Shown: piece by piece, positions 38,659 to 46,648 of the stretch
Position numbering within the stretch: the first letter of the stretch is position 1
How the letters are laid out: each line of letters opens with the position of its first letter
Origin: an uncultured Roseovarius sp.
GTDB lineage: Bacteria > Pseudomonadota > Alphaproteobacteria > Rhodobacterales > Rhodobacteraceae
NCBI GenBank assembly: GCA_947496175.1
Contig: CANMBU010000002.1
Coordinates: 186,001-250,000 of the forward strand
Length of the DNA stretch: 64,000 nucleotides
Direction of reading: 5' to 3'
Made by a program: the position numbers and the translations under genes
Notes under the pieces: generated by a model
The model's input: only the letters and a program-made list of their open reading frames with translations
Told to the model about the DNA's origin: nothing
Databases searched by the model: none

Positions 38659-39891
38659 TTACCCGACGACGTTGAAGTCCGGACCATATGGATAACCGGT
38701 TATGTTCTCATTGCCATCTTCGGTAATCACCAGGATATCGTGCTCACGATACCCACCTGCGCCGGGTTGGCCGTCTGGGATCGTCAGCATTGGCTCCATG
38801 GAAATCACCATGCCAGGCTCTAGTACGGTGTCGATGTCTTCGCGCAGCTCAAGTCCTGCCTCGCGGCCGTAGTAGTGGCTGAGAACACCGAATGAGTGAC
38901 CATATCCAAAGGTCCGGTATTGCAGCATGTCACGCTCGGCAAAGAAATCGTTGATCTTGTGCGTGACCTCGGCGCAGGACACACCTGGCTTGAGCAGACT
39001 CATTCCGAATTCGTGAGCGGCCACGTTCGCTTCCCACACCTTAAGGCTGGCCGGGTCTACCTCCTCTACGAAGAGCGTGCGCTCCAACGCTGTATAATAG
39101 CCTGAAATCATTGGGAAAGTATTGAGGCTCAGAATATCGCCGCGCTCCAGTTTCCGGCACGTCACAGGGTTGTGCGCCCCATCAGTGTTGATGCCGGACT
39201 GGAACCACACCCAAGTGTCGCGAATTTCAGAATTTGGGAACCGTTTGGAAATCTCCAATTCCATCGCATCGCGTCCAGCCATGGCCACGTCGATCTCACG
39301 CGCCCCAACTTTGATCGCTTCTTTGATGGCATACCCACCAACGTCCGCTGTCGCGGCACCCGCACGGATCAGCTCGATCTCTGCGGCGGATTTGTGCATG
39401 CGCAAACGCATTGTTTCTGGTGCAATATCCGTCTTGGCGGACGGCTTGAGGAACTCATCCAACAAAGCCAGTTGGGTGTAAGAAATATGGTCACCCTCAA
39501 ACCCGATCACTTTACCCGATCCTGTGACAGATTGGATCGCGCGCCAGTAGTTGTTCCGCTGCCAGTCTGTGTAGGTGATGTTGTCGCCATATCCACGGCG
39601 CCAAGGTTGGGACGCATCAATGCCTGCACTGAACGTGACGGTTTCTGTCGCCGTTACAACCTGCGCATAGGGCCGCCCGAAGGCACAATACAAAAAGCCC
39701 GAGTAGTAGGCGACGTTGTGCATTGAAGTCAGCACACAGGCATCAATGCCCTTGTCAGCCATAACTGCACGGAGTTTGCTCAAGCGTGCTTCATATTCGG
39801 CGTCGGCAAAAGGCAGCACCTTTTCGCCTTGGTGAAAACGGTAAAAATCTGGGCGCTGTCCTGCAACGCCAAACTCGGATATTCCGGCCAT
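38659..39891 (-). CDS. Creatinase (creatine amidinohydrolase)
   Basis: 410 residues, pita-bread fold of the M24 family without the metal ligands. It follows Pseudomonas creatinase closely as I remember it: SMHNVAYYSGFLYCAFGRPYA, GINTDGAHNPVT with the catalytic His, FGYGHSFGVLSHYYGREAG, LELREDIDTVLEPGM and GAGGYREHDILV. It splits creatine into sarcosine and urea. CAGGAG lies before the ATG. This is the strongest functional anchor for the accessory region; it is transcribed alone, convergent with the GbdR-like regulator. Confidence 0.92.
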   Translation of the reverse strand: MAGISEFGVAGQRPDFYRFHQGEKVLPFADAEYEARLSKLRAVMADKGIDACVLTSMHNVAYYSGFLYCAFGRPYAQVVTATETVTFSAGIDASQPWRRGYGDNITYTDWQRNNYWRAIQSVTGSGKVIGFEGDHISYTQLALLDEFLKPSAKTDIAPETMRLRMHKSAAEIELIRAGAATADVGGYAIKEAIKVGAREIDVAMAGRDAMELEISKRFPNSEIRDTWVWFQSGINTDGAHNPVTCRKLERGDILSLNTFPMISGYYTALERTLFVEEVDPASLKVWEANVAAHEFGMSLLKPGVSCAEVTHKINDFFAERDMLQYRTFGYGHSFGVLSHYYGREAGLELREDIDTVLEPGMVISMEPMLTIPDGQPGAGGYREHDILVITEDGNENITGYPYGPDFNVVG

Positions 39892-40360
39892 CGGTATACT
39901 CCTGTTCAGGCCGAGTGTGCTGAGGAGGAGCGCAATTCATACCGGCTGCACCTTCCCTCGCCACACAGCGGCAAAGCAAGATCCCGGCGTTCAGGATGGT
40001 TGGGTAGGGAAGCTCTAATCGGATTTCGGTTAGTGACGACGCCATCGTCAGTCCCATGGTGCATCAATAAACGGAAAGCATCGACCGATCAAGAATGGTC
40101 ACCGCCGAACTGATGAAAAAAACGCACGCTGTTAGCTGTCTTTAGACGCGTCCTCTTGCGCGCTCACCCTGACGATGATGGGAACGTCCCGCAACTCTGT
40201 GAATTCGACCAAACCCAGATCTTGAAGCCGCTGGAAATAGCCGCAATGCAGGCTGCGAACGCAGCATCGGTGAGTATGGGCCCGCATTTCGTTTTCGCCG
40301 CCGCGTGACCACAGATCTTTTTTGATCTGGTGAGCGGCAAGCACCGTTCGCCAACATTAC
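39892..40360. other. Gap with no clear gene
   Basis: 469 bases between creatinase and the recombinase remnant. A 70-codon open frame on the minus strand (40132-40344) has no ribosome site of note and no recognised family. AGATC and GATCT flank a run of six T at about 40312-40328. The creatinase promoter should lie near 39900-40000. Confidence 0.4.
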
Positions 40361-40917
40361 CTAGATGTCTATGCGCTCCGCAATACTCAGAGCATCTTCC
40401 AGCTCAACGCCTAGACATCGCACCGTACTATCAACTTTTGTATGGCCAGGCAGAAGCTGCACCGCGCGAAGGTTGCCCGTCTTGCGGTATATCTCGGCAG
40501 CTTTGGTCCGACGGAGCGAATGCGTGCCGTAACCGCTCGGTTCCAGTCCAATCGCAGTCACCCAATCATTTCAGGTGACCTAACCCAAGCAGTAATAGTT
40601 TCTCTCGTGTTTTCAGTCAGTTCAAACCAAACCGGCTTTTCGGTTTTGCTCTGGGTCACCGAAACTCGTTCGCAAACGCGATTCTCTTTGACCTAATCTG
40701 TCACGGCGGGTTTGACTAAGTCGCACCCTCGAAGCTTGCTGTCAAACGCAACGTTAAACCGTGCGAGGTCGCGAAGGTGGCCTGCAATCTCAAGCCGAGC
40801 GCGGATTGCCCAAACCTGTTTGGAAAACAGCGGTCGTTTCTGGCCGATGATCCGCCCTTTGTTCCAAGCTTTGCGTTTTGGGGTGACTGCGGGAAGTTGG
40901 TCTCGAGGCTTAACATG
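40361..40917 (-). pseudogene. Decayed tyrosine recombinase/integrase
   Basis: Pieces of one integrase lie in order on the minus strand: PKRKAWNKGRIIGQKRPLF and the core start LARFNVAFDSKLRGCDLV; then, past an in-frame TAG at 40693-40695, QSKTEKPVWFELTENTRETI; then, after a missing segment of roughly 25 residues and a frame change near 40560, YGTHSLRRTKAAEIYRKTG with the catalytic Arg and GHTKVDSTVR. The nucleophile Tyr expected in VRYLG is Cys. Three independent defects mean it is inactive. It marks a past integration event beside the catabolic genes. Confidence 0.85.
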
Positions 40918-41250
40918 CCCTCCAATCCTTCCTCCAAACCCAGACGCCAGCACCGCACTTACGTCTGGAGCATAGCATCGGGTCGACACACTGAAGCCCA
41001 TCGATGTCGCTTAGGTTTTTGCCGGGGTTTTATACGGCGGCAAAGCTCCGCGACTCGATCCTTGACTGCCATATCTATGCTGCGGGTTAAGCGAATGGCT
41101 GCTTCTTACGACGTATTGCTGCATCAAAACCTTCGCCAAGGCAGCACAATCCGCGCTGTGAGCGCACGCAGCACAAAGTAAATACTTCCGCTTTGGGCTC
41201 AAAGCCGACATCATGCACAGTCTTTGAAACTGAACCAAACTTATGCCCCC
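40918..41250. other. Gap with degenerate sequence
   Basis: About 330 bases with no supportable gene. It contains CTTTGGGCTCAAAGCCGACAT (split: CTTTGGGCTC then AAAGCCGACAT, near 41190), reminiscent of the degenerate repeat seen at 27.4 kb. Short open frames here lack ribosome sites. Confidence 0.35.
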
Positions 41251-41286
41251 AAAAAAGACAAACCCCCGAAGCATCTGCCCGGGGGT
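41251..41286 (-). terminator. rpsU terminator
   Basis: On the minus strand ACCCCCG (41286-41280) pairs with CGGGGGT (41268-41262), followed by TTGTCTTTTTT. A textbook intrinsic terminator 30 bases beyond the rpsU stop. Confidence 0.9.
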
Positions 41287-41315
41287 CATCTTACTCAGCG
41301 TTGCGAGATAGCTCC

Positions 41316-41522
41316 TTAGAGCAAACCTTCGCGCTGGGCTTTTTTGCGTGCGAGTTTGCGGGCGCGGCGGATGGCCTCGGCCTTCTCGCGCGCTTTTTTC
41401 TCGGAGGGTTTCTCGAAATGCTGCCGAAGCTTCATCTCGCGGAACACGCCCTCACGCTGCAGTTTCTTTTTCAGGGCACGAAGCGCCTGATCGACGTTGT
41501 TGTCGCGAACACTGACCTGCAT
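41316..41522 (-). CDS. rpsU: 30S ribosomal protein S21
   Basis: 68 residues, the full S21 chain: [20 protein letters not shown], then a helical Lys/Arg-rich tail ([20 protein letters not shown]). It binds 16S rRNA near the anti-Shine-Dalgarno region and is needed for translation initiation. It is a single-gene unit with its own terminator and is separated from COQ9, which runs the other way, by about 110 bases that hold both promoters. Confidence 0.97.
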   Translation of the reverse strand: MQVSVRDNNVDQALRALKKKLQREGVFREMKLRQHFEKPSEKKAREKAEAIRRARKLARKKAQREGLL

Positions 41523-41634
41523 GTGGTTGTCACCACCTTTCTAGGTTAAAGTTGCATAAGATTGCAGGAAGTGGCCGTATAGCAAAGGCGTTCTAGCTTG
41601 TCTAGGGCAACACCTGATCACGATGGAGACCCCG

Positions 41635-42318
41635 ATGGCCGACACAGACGTGAAAGACGCGCTGCTGCAAGCGGCGAAACCGCATGTGCCCTTCGATGGC
41701 TGGAGCGAGGCGACGTTCAAAGCAGCGCAGGCGGATGCCGGGGTGAGCCCGGGCCTTGCTGCGGCGGTCTGTCCGCGCGGGGCGGTTGATCTGGCGATGG
41801 CGTATCATGAGGAGGGCGACCAAGCCATGCTGGCCCGTCTAAATGATGCGGACCTTAACCAGATGCGGTTTCGCGACAAGGTGACGGCGGCGGTTCGGTT
41901 TCGTCTGGAAGCGGTGGAGGACAAGGAACTGGTGCGCCGGGGCATGACGCTTTTTGCCTTGCCGCACTACGCTTTTGAGGGGGCGCAGGCGATCTGGAAG
42001 ACCTGCGATCATATCTGGACCGCTCTGGGGGACACGTCGGACGATGTGAACTGGTACACCAAGCGTGCCACGCTGTCGGGTGTCTATTCGTCAACCGTTC
42101 TCTATTGGCTTGGTGATCAGAGCGAAGGGCATGAAAAGACCTGGGCGTTTCTTGACCGGCGGATTGAGGATGTGATGCAGTTTGAGAAAGTCAAAGCCAA
42201 GGCGCGCGAGAGCAAGCTGGTCGATGGCCTTATGAAAGGTCCATTCTCCTTCCTCAACCGGATCAAAGCTCCGTCTGGCAGGCCTCATACCGGTATGCCG
42301 GGCCGCTGGAGTCGCTGA
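41635..42318 (+). CDS. COQ9-family ubiquinone biosynthesis protein
   Basis: 227 residues. An N-terminal TetR-like helical part (DALLQAAKPHVPFDGWSEATFKAA) and the COQ9 core with WKTCDHIWTALGDTSDDVNWYTKRATLSG (in pieces) and VYSSTVLYWLGDQS, which forms the lipid-binding surface. COQ9 supports ring modification of ubiquinone at the membrane. GGAG lies seven bases before the ATG at 41635, four codons inside the longer frame. The downstream gene is a quinone-oxidoreductase-type protein on the same strand. Confidence 0.9.
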   Translation: MADTDVKDALLQAAKPHVPFDGWSEATFKAAQADAGVSPGLAAAVCPRGAVDLAMAYHEEGDQAMLARLNDADLNQMRFRDKVTAAVRFRLEAVEDKELVRRGMTLFALPHYAFEGAQAIWKTCDHIWTALGDTSDDVNWYTKRATLSGVYSSTVLYWLGDQSEGHEKTWAFLDRRIEDVMQFEKVKAKARESKLVDGLMKGPFSFLNRIKAPSGRPHTGMPGRWSR

Positions 42319-42391
42319 TCACCGGTTCTTTGCAATTCTGATCTTGGCTGCTACCACCTATCTCGTGGAGGGTGGAAACTTGCCTCAGACA

Positions 42392-43363
42392 ATGCGTGTC
42401 GTTGAGATCACCAAACCCGGTGGGCCAGAGGTTCTGGTGCCATCGACACGGGCCATTCCAGTGCCGCGCCATGGCGAGGTGGTGATCAAGCTGGCCCATG
42501 CGGGCGTCAATCGGCCCGATGCCCTGCAGCGCGCAGGGCTCTACGATCCCCCGAAAGGTGCCAGCGACCTTCCCGGTCTGGAAGGCGCAGGAGAGGTCGT
42601 GGCCCTCGGGCCCGGCGTAGCGGATGTGGCTTTGGGGGATCAGGTCTGTGCTCTGTTGCCCGGCGGAGGTTACGCCGAATATGTGGTCACTGCGGCAGCG
42701 CATTGCCTTCCCGTTCCCAAAGGTCTCACCCTGAAGCAGGCAGCGTGTCTGCCTGAGACGTTTTTCACCGTTTGGACCAATGTGGTTCAACGCGGACGTC
42801 TGCGGGCGGGCGAGCGTTTTCTTGTGCATGGCGGATCAAGCGGCATTGGGACAACGGCCATTCAACTGGCCCATGCCTATGGCGCACGGGTGTTTGCCAC
42901 CGCCGGATCCGATGCCAAATGCGCGCAATGCCTGAAGCTTGGGGCAGAGCAGGCGATCAATTATCGCACGGAAGATTTCGTCACTGTGTTGCAGAAGGCC
43001 GGGGGCGCAAACCTGATCCTCGATATGGTTGGCGGGGCCTATCTTGCACGAAACCTGGATGCGCTGGCCGATGAGGGACGCCTGGTGCAGATCGCCTTCC
43101 TGCAAGGACCGCAGGTTGATGTTAACTTTACACAGGTTATGACCCGGCGCTTGACCGTCACCGGTTCAACCCTGCGGCCTCAATCGACCCTTGCCAAGGC
43201 GCGCATCGCCGAGGATTTGCGCCGCTACGTTTGGCCTTTGTTGGAGGCCGGGCGCGTCGCACCAGTGATGGATTCAGAGTTTCCGCTGATGGACGCCGCC
43301 AAGGCGCACGCCCGCATGGAGAGCTCGGAGCACATTGGCAAAATCGTTCTGAAGGTGGGTTGA
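42392..43363 (+). CDS. Quinone oxidoreductase, PIG3-type MDR family
   Basis: 323 residues from the chosen start. Medium-chain reductase without zinc ligands: NRPDALQRAGLYDPPKGASDLPGLE (in parts) near the N-terminus and the NAD(P)H site VHGGSSGIGTTAIQLA (about residue 140). It matches the PIG3/TIGR02824 NAD(P)H-quinone oxidoreductase group. The start could also be a TTG at 42380, which is better spaced from GGAGGGTGG, or a TTG at 42344. Confidence 0.85.
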   Translation: MRVVEITKPGGPEVLVPSTRAIPVPRHGEVVIKLAHAGVNRPDALQRAGLYDPPKGASDLPGLEGAGEVVALGPGVADVALGDQVCALLPGGGYAEYVVTAAAHCLPVPKGLTLKQAACLPETFFTVWTNVVQRGRLRAGERFLVHGGSSGIGTTAIQLAHAYGARVFATAGSDAKCAQCLKLGAEQAINYRTEDFVTVLQKAGGANLILDMVGGAYLARNLDALADEGRLVQIAFLQGPQVDVNFTQVMTRRLTVTGSTLRPQSTLAKARIAEDLRRYVWPLLEAGRVAPVMDSEFPLMDAAKAHARMESSEHIGKIVLKVG

Positions 43364-43366
43364 GAT

Positions 43367-44485
43367 ATGGGCACGGCGCAGGCGGTCATCTTGTGTCTGG
43401 CAGGCCTTAGCCTTTTGCTCAGCGCTGTGGCTATGCGGCGTGACAAAGCGCCTGTCTGGCGGTTCGCACCGCCCAAGGAGGTTCCGTCACAAGGCACGCC
43501 CAGATTTGAGACTGTGTTTGAATATGACATTACCAGGGGCCAGGCACACGCGCCCTCTCTGATTGTCACGGACAAAGGCTTTGAGCTTCTATGGTTCGAA
43601 GGCTCAGCCGAGGCGCAGGCGGATGTGGACATCTGTTTCGCACGGTTTGAGCGGTCTGGTGAAGGATGGGCCAAGACAGATCAGGGGACACGTATCAGCC
43701 GCACCGATCTTGGCATTGCAATGGAGCCGGAACAGCTTGTGGTCACGCTTGGCAACATGCTGGAGAACGACGCCCGTCCCGGTCATGTCTTTGCGACGGT
43801 GGTCTCAGTCGGCGGCTGGGCCATGGCGTCGGTTGCAGATGTTCAACTGGGACCGCAAGGTCCGGTCTGGGCGCGCAAGCTGAACCTGTCGCCGTTTCTC
43901 AATCGCTCGCATCTGGTGAAGTCCCCGATGGTGAAATTCGCCGACGGCAGCCACGGCTTGCCCGCCTATTTCGAGCTTGGGGCCACGCATGGTGCGCTTG
44001 TTCGGTTCGCCAAGGATGGCCGTGTGCGCGAGACAGCACGGATGAGCGGAGAGGGCAAACCCATCCAGCCGATGATCGTGCCTTTGACTGAGACACACGC
44101 GGTGGCCTTCCTGCGCGATTTTGACCCCTCCGGGCACGTCCTGAAATGCGAGACGCCGGACGGTGGGCAAACCTGGACGGATGCTGTGCCGATCGATATG
44201 GCCAATCCCAGCGCGCCGGTCGCGGCACTCTCGCTGGGGCATGGGCTGATCTTGATGGCGGCCAATGATGCACCTGCTCCAAATGACCGTTTGGGCCTGC
44301 TGTTGTCTCAGGACGAAGGCGAGACGTTTCATTTTATGAAAGAAGTTGCATCGCAAGGGGCTGGGGCCCGGTATCCAATGCTGCGCGCGCTCCCCGACGG
44401 GACGGTTCTGCTGACGTATTCGGTGGGCAATAAGAAAGGCCTCAGGGTCCTGGCATTCAATTCGGATTGGGTGGCGGTGCAATGA
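43367..44485 (+). CDS. Sialidase-like beta-propeller protein, membrane-anchored
   Basis: 372 residues. One N-terminal hydrophobic helix (residues 5-22) serves as anchor or uncleaved signal. The rest has Asp-box-like turns (CETPDGGQTWTDA, LLSQDEGETFHFM) and PSLIVTDKGFELLWFEG of the BNR/exo-alpha-sialidase fold. Activity on sialic acid is unproven; many homologues are probably glycan-binding or other hydrolases. The next gene overlaps by four bases. Confidence 0.75.
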   Translation: MGTAQAVILCLAGLSLLLSAVAMRRDKAPVWRFAPPKEVPSQGTPRFETVFEYDITRGQAHAPSLIVTDKGFELLWFEGSAEAQADVDICFARFERSGEGWAKTDQGTRISRTDLGIAMEPEQLVVTLGNMLENDARPGHVFATVVSVGGWAMASVADVQLGPQGPVWARKLNLSPFLNRSHLVKSPMVKFADGSHGLPAYFELGATHGALVRFAKDGRVRETARMSGEGKPIQPMIVPLTETHAVAFLRDFDPSGHVLKCETPDGGQTWTDAVPIDMANPSAPVAALSLGHGLILMAANDAPAPNDRLGLLLSQDEGETFHFMKEVASQGAGARYPMLRALPDGTVLLTYSVGNKKGLRVLAFNSDWVAVQ

Positions 44486-45033
44486 CAGAGCTCGGGGCAA
44501 AGGCATGCATCGCCATTTTGCTGGGCTGGGTGGCCTTTGCGGTGAGCGGTCTGGTGTTGCCTGCATGGTTGGCTTTGATCTGTGCCGTGGGGGCAGGTGG
44601 CGCTTGCGCGACCATTTTGCGAAAAACCATTGGCATAAACGGCTTTGTCGCGCTGTTGGCACCGTTTGGCGTTATGTTGCCCGCCCTGGCGCTGCGCGAT
44701 GTCGCTGTGGCGTTTGGCATCCCCGTTCCTGGCTTTGCCGCGTTCGAAATAGGCGTGTTCTTGCTGCTCTACACAGGGTTTTTGCTGGCCGCTTTCGGCA
44801 AGCTGCCGGTTGATCTCTACCGCTACGGCTACGCGCCAAAGCCTGTGGCGATCATGGTGCTGGTGGTCTGTGCCTATGCCCTTCTAACCGGTAACTGGTT
44901 TCTGGCGACTGTGGTTGTTCTTGCGCAAGGTAGCTGGACGCTTGGTTGGGGCAGCAGCAACTGGCTGGACCATGTGCTGCATGTGGTGCTTTGGCCCGTG
45001 GCAGCGGTCGTGCTTCTCACCCAGCTGATCTAA
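44482..45033 (+). CDS. Polytopic membrane protein, function unknown
   Basis: 183 residues, almost entirely hydrophobic, five to six helices (for instance CIAILLGWVAFAVSGLVL and PVAIMVLVVCAYALL). ATG is fused to the stop of the sialidase-like gene (ATGA), so it is a translationally coupled partner; the frame starts five codons earlier but that is not needed. No family recognised. It may anchor or transport for the sialidase-like protein. Confidence 0.7.
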   Translation: MTELGAKACIAILLGWVAFAVSGLVLPAWLALICAVGAGGACATILRKTIGINGFVALLAPFGVMLPALALRDVAVAFGIPVPGFAAFEIGVFLLLYTGFLLAAFGKLPVDLYRYGYAPKPVAIMVLVVCAYALLTGNWFLATVVVLAQGSWTLGWGSSNWLDHVLHVVLWPVAAVVLLTQLI

Positions 45034-45052
45034 GACTGTGGACCGCGCAATA

Positions 45053-45076
45053 GGGTATTTCGGACAAGAAAGAAGC
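45053..45076 (+). repeat. Copy of the 24-base 3'-flanking motif
   Basis: GGGTATTT, three variable bases (cgg), then ACAAGAAAGAAGC, identical to the 1117 copy apart from the variable bases. It lies 20 bases after the stop of a plus-strand gene, in the same relative position and orientation as the other copies. Confidence 0.7.
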
Positions 45077-45087
45077 AAGTATGCCTT

Positions 45088-45717
45088 TTATCGGATTGGC
45101 TCAAACTGCGCATCCTTAAGTGTGCAATCTCGGATCACGTCGCGCCCACAGGGCACGGGGTCGAGGTCTTTTGACAGGCATATCCGAACCTCTTGAATAT
45201 GATCCGCGCGGCAGGTGACGGTAACCATGTCCCGGGTCAGGTTCGGATTGGCCTTGAGAAACGCGTCTTCCACAACGGAGGCTGGCAGGTTCACCGGCTT
45301 GGTCAATTTGCGAAACACCTCGGGGCGTTCAATCTGCTTATAGGCCTCACGGCTAAGCGTGTAGTAGTCCGGTGCAGAGAGGCCCGAGCAGGATCCATGC
45401 TTGCGCCACTGATACCAGGCCAGACCCGCGCTTCCCATGATGTCCGTCATCTCACGCGTCATCCGGCGCGAGGGAGGGCGTTCGGCGGTTTGGCAATGGG
45501 CGGGCCAGCCGCGGTGATACTGGGGCCATAGCCCGTGAAGCACCCAGCCGTAATCCTGTGACACATCGCATTGTGGAGCGTCGCGTGCATCGCCTTCGAG
45601 CGCACACCAGTTGGGCGACCAACTGAGAGACAGCACATAATAGTCGAACACACCGGGCTTGTCTGCGTCGGCCATGGCCAACGATGCTGTGAACAGAAAA
45701 ACGAGAAACGCACGCAA
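45088..45717 (-). CDS. Secreted ribonuclease T2
   Basis: 209 residues. Signal peptide MRAFLVFLFTASLAMADA, then the two catalytic segments: HGLWPQYHRG with the first His and WYQWRKHGSCSG with the Glu/His region (CAS II). Paired cysteines fit a disulfide-rich periplasmic or secreted enzyme that cleaves RNA to 3'-phosphates through 2',3'-cyclic intermediates. The CpdB-like enzyme at 22 kb could finish such products. No operon partner. Confidence 0.9.
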   Translation of the reverse strand: MRAFLVFLFTASLAMADADKPGVFDYYVLSLSWSPNWCALEGDARDAPQCDVSQDYGWVLHGLWPQYHRGWPAHCQTAERPPSRRMTREMTDIMGSAGLAWYQWRKHGSCSGLSAPDYYTLSREAYKQIERPEVFRKLTKPVNLPASVVEDAFLKANPNLTRDMVTVTCRADHIQEVRICLSKDLDPVPCGRDVIRDCTLKDAQFEPIR

Positions 45718-45852
45718 CAGATCGCTCTTTCTTTTTGGTTTTGTCCCGACTATATACGCGCCAAGTTCCCCGACAACGGAAACCCGTCCTGAAGACCCTC
45801 AGGACCGCCTTTTCCAGGCGACGGGACAGATTTGCGCCAAGGAGATGCCGCG

Positions 45853-46602
45853 ATGTCAAAGCCATTGATGACCAAAGCCACCGCTGTTTGGCTGGTGGAC
45901 AACACTACGCTCAGCTTCAAGCAGATTGCTGATTTCGTTGGTCTGCACGAATTGGAAGTGCAGGGCATTGCCGATGGGGATGTGGCGACTGGTGTGAAAG
46001 GGTTTGATCCGATTGCTAACAATCAGTTGACGCAAGAAGAGATTGAAAAAGCCGAGAAAGACCCGCTGCACAAACTCACGCTGAAGTTTAATCCGGCGGC
46101 TGTGGGAGAAGAAAAGCGGCGCGGGCCGCGGTATACGCCTTTGTCCAAACGTCAGGACCGCCCAAATGCGATCCTGTGGTTGGTGAAGTTTCACCCAGAG
46201 CTTGTGGACAGTCAGATTGCCAAGTTGGTGGGCACCACCAAGCCCACGATCCAGTCAATTCGTGAACGCACGCATTGGAACATCTCGAGCATGGAGCCGG
46301 TGGATCCGGTGGCGCTTGGGCTTTGCAAGCAAAGCGAGCTTGACGCCGTTGTACAAAAGGCCGCTGCCAAAAAGGCCAAGGAAGGCGCGCCCATGGATGA
46401 TGACGAGCGTCGCAAGCTTCTGAGTACCGAGCAAAGTCTTGAAGCAGATGCAGAGCCACGTATTCCGACAGCGATTGAAGGGCTTGAGACGTTCAGCCTT
46501 GGCAACGACGAGCCCGAAGAGCCTGAGAAGGAAATTGACGCGGACAGCTTCTTTAACTTGCCGTCGGGCGACGGTGATGAAGAGGACAAAGACGAAGCTT
46601 GA
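45853..46602 (+). CDS. trcR: Cell-cycle transcriptional regulator TrcR (DUF1013)
   Basis: 249 residues. The conserved N-terminal domain ATAVWLVDNTTLSFKQIADFV is a helix-turn-helix; RGPRYTPLSKRQDRPNAILWL and WNISSMEPVDPVALGLC are DUF1013 hallmarks. The C-terminus is acidic and disordered. GGAG precedes ATG at 45853, seven codons inside the open frame. In alphaproteobacteria it is tied to the CtrA network. Confidence 0.88.
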   Translation: MSKPLMTKATAVWLVDNTTLSFKQIADFVGLHELEVQGIADGDVATGVKGFDPIANNQLTQEEIEKAEKDPLHKLTLKFNPAAVGEEKRRGPRYTPLSKRQDRPNAILWLVKFHPELVDSQIAKLVGTTKPTIQSIRERTHWNISSMEPVDPVALGLCKQSELDAVVQKAAAKKAKEGAPMDDDERRKLLSTEQSLEADAEPRIPTAIEGLETFSLGNDEPEEPEKEIDADSFFNLPSGDGDEEDKDEA

Positions 46603-46648
46603 CGCATTCTCGCGCCAACTAACCTGCCAGGTGGAACGGGGGCGTGCC

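Noticed and set aside
38659..39891. Call of aminopeptidase P or DddP (DMSP lyase) for the M24-fold protein
   Set aside because: The chain follows creatinase over its whole length, including the GINTDGAHNPVT and SFGVLSHYYGREAG blocks, which DddP and aminopeptidase P do not share.
40132..40344. 70-codon open frame next to the integrase relic
   Set aside because: No family, weak start, lies in decayed sequence; kept only as part of the gap description.
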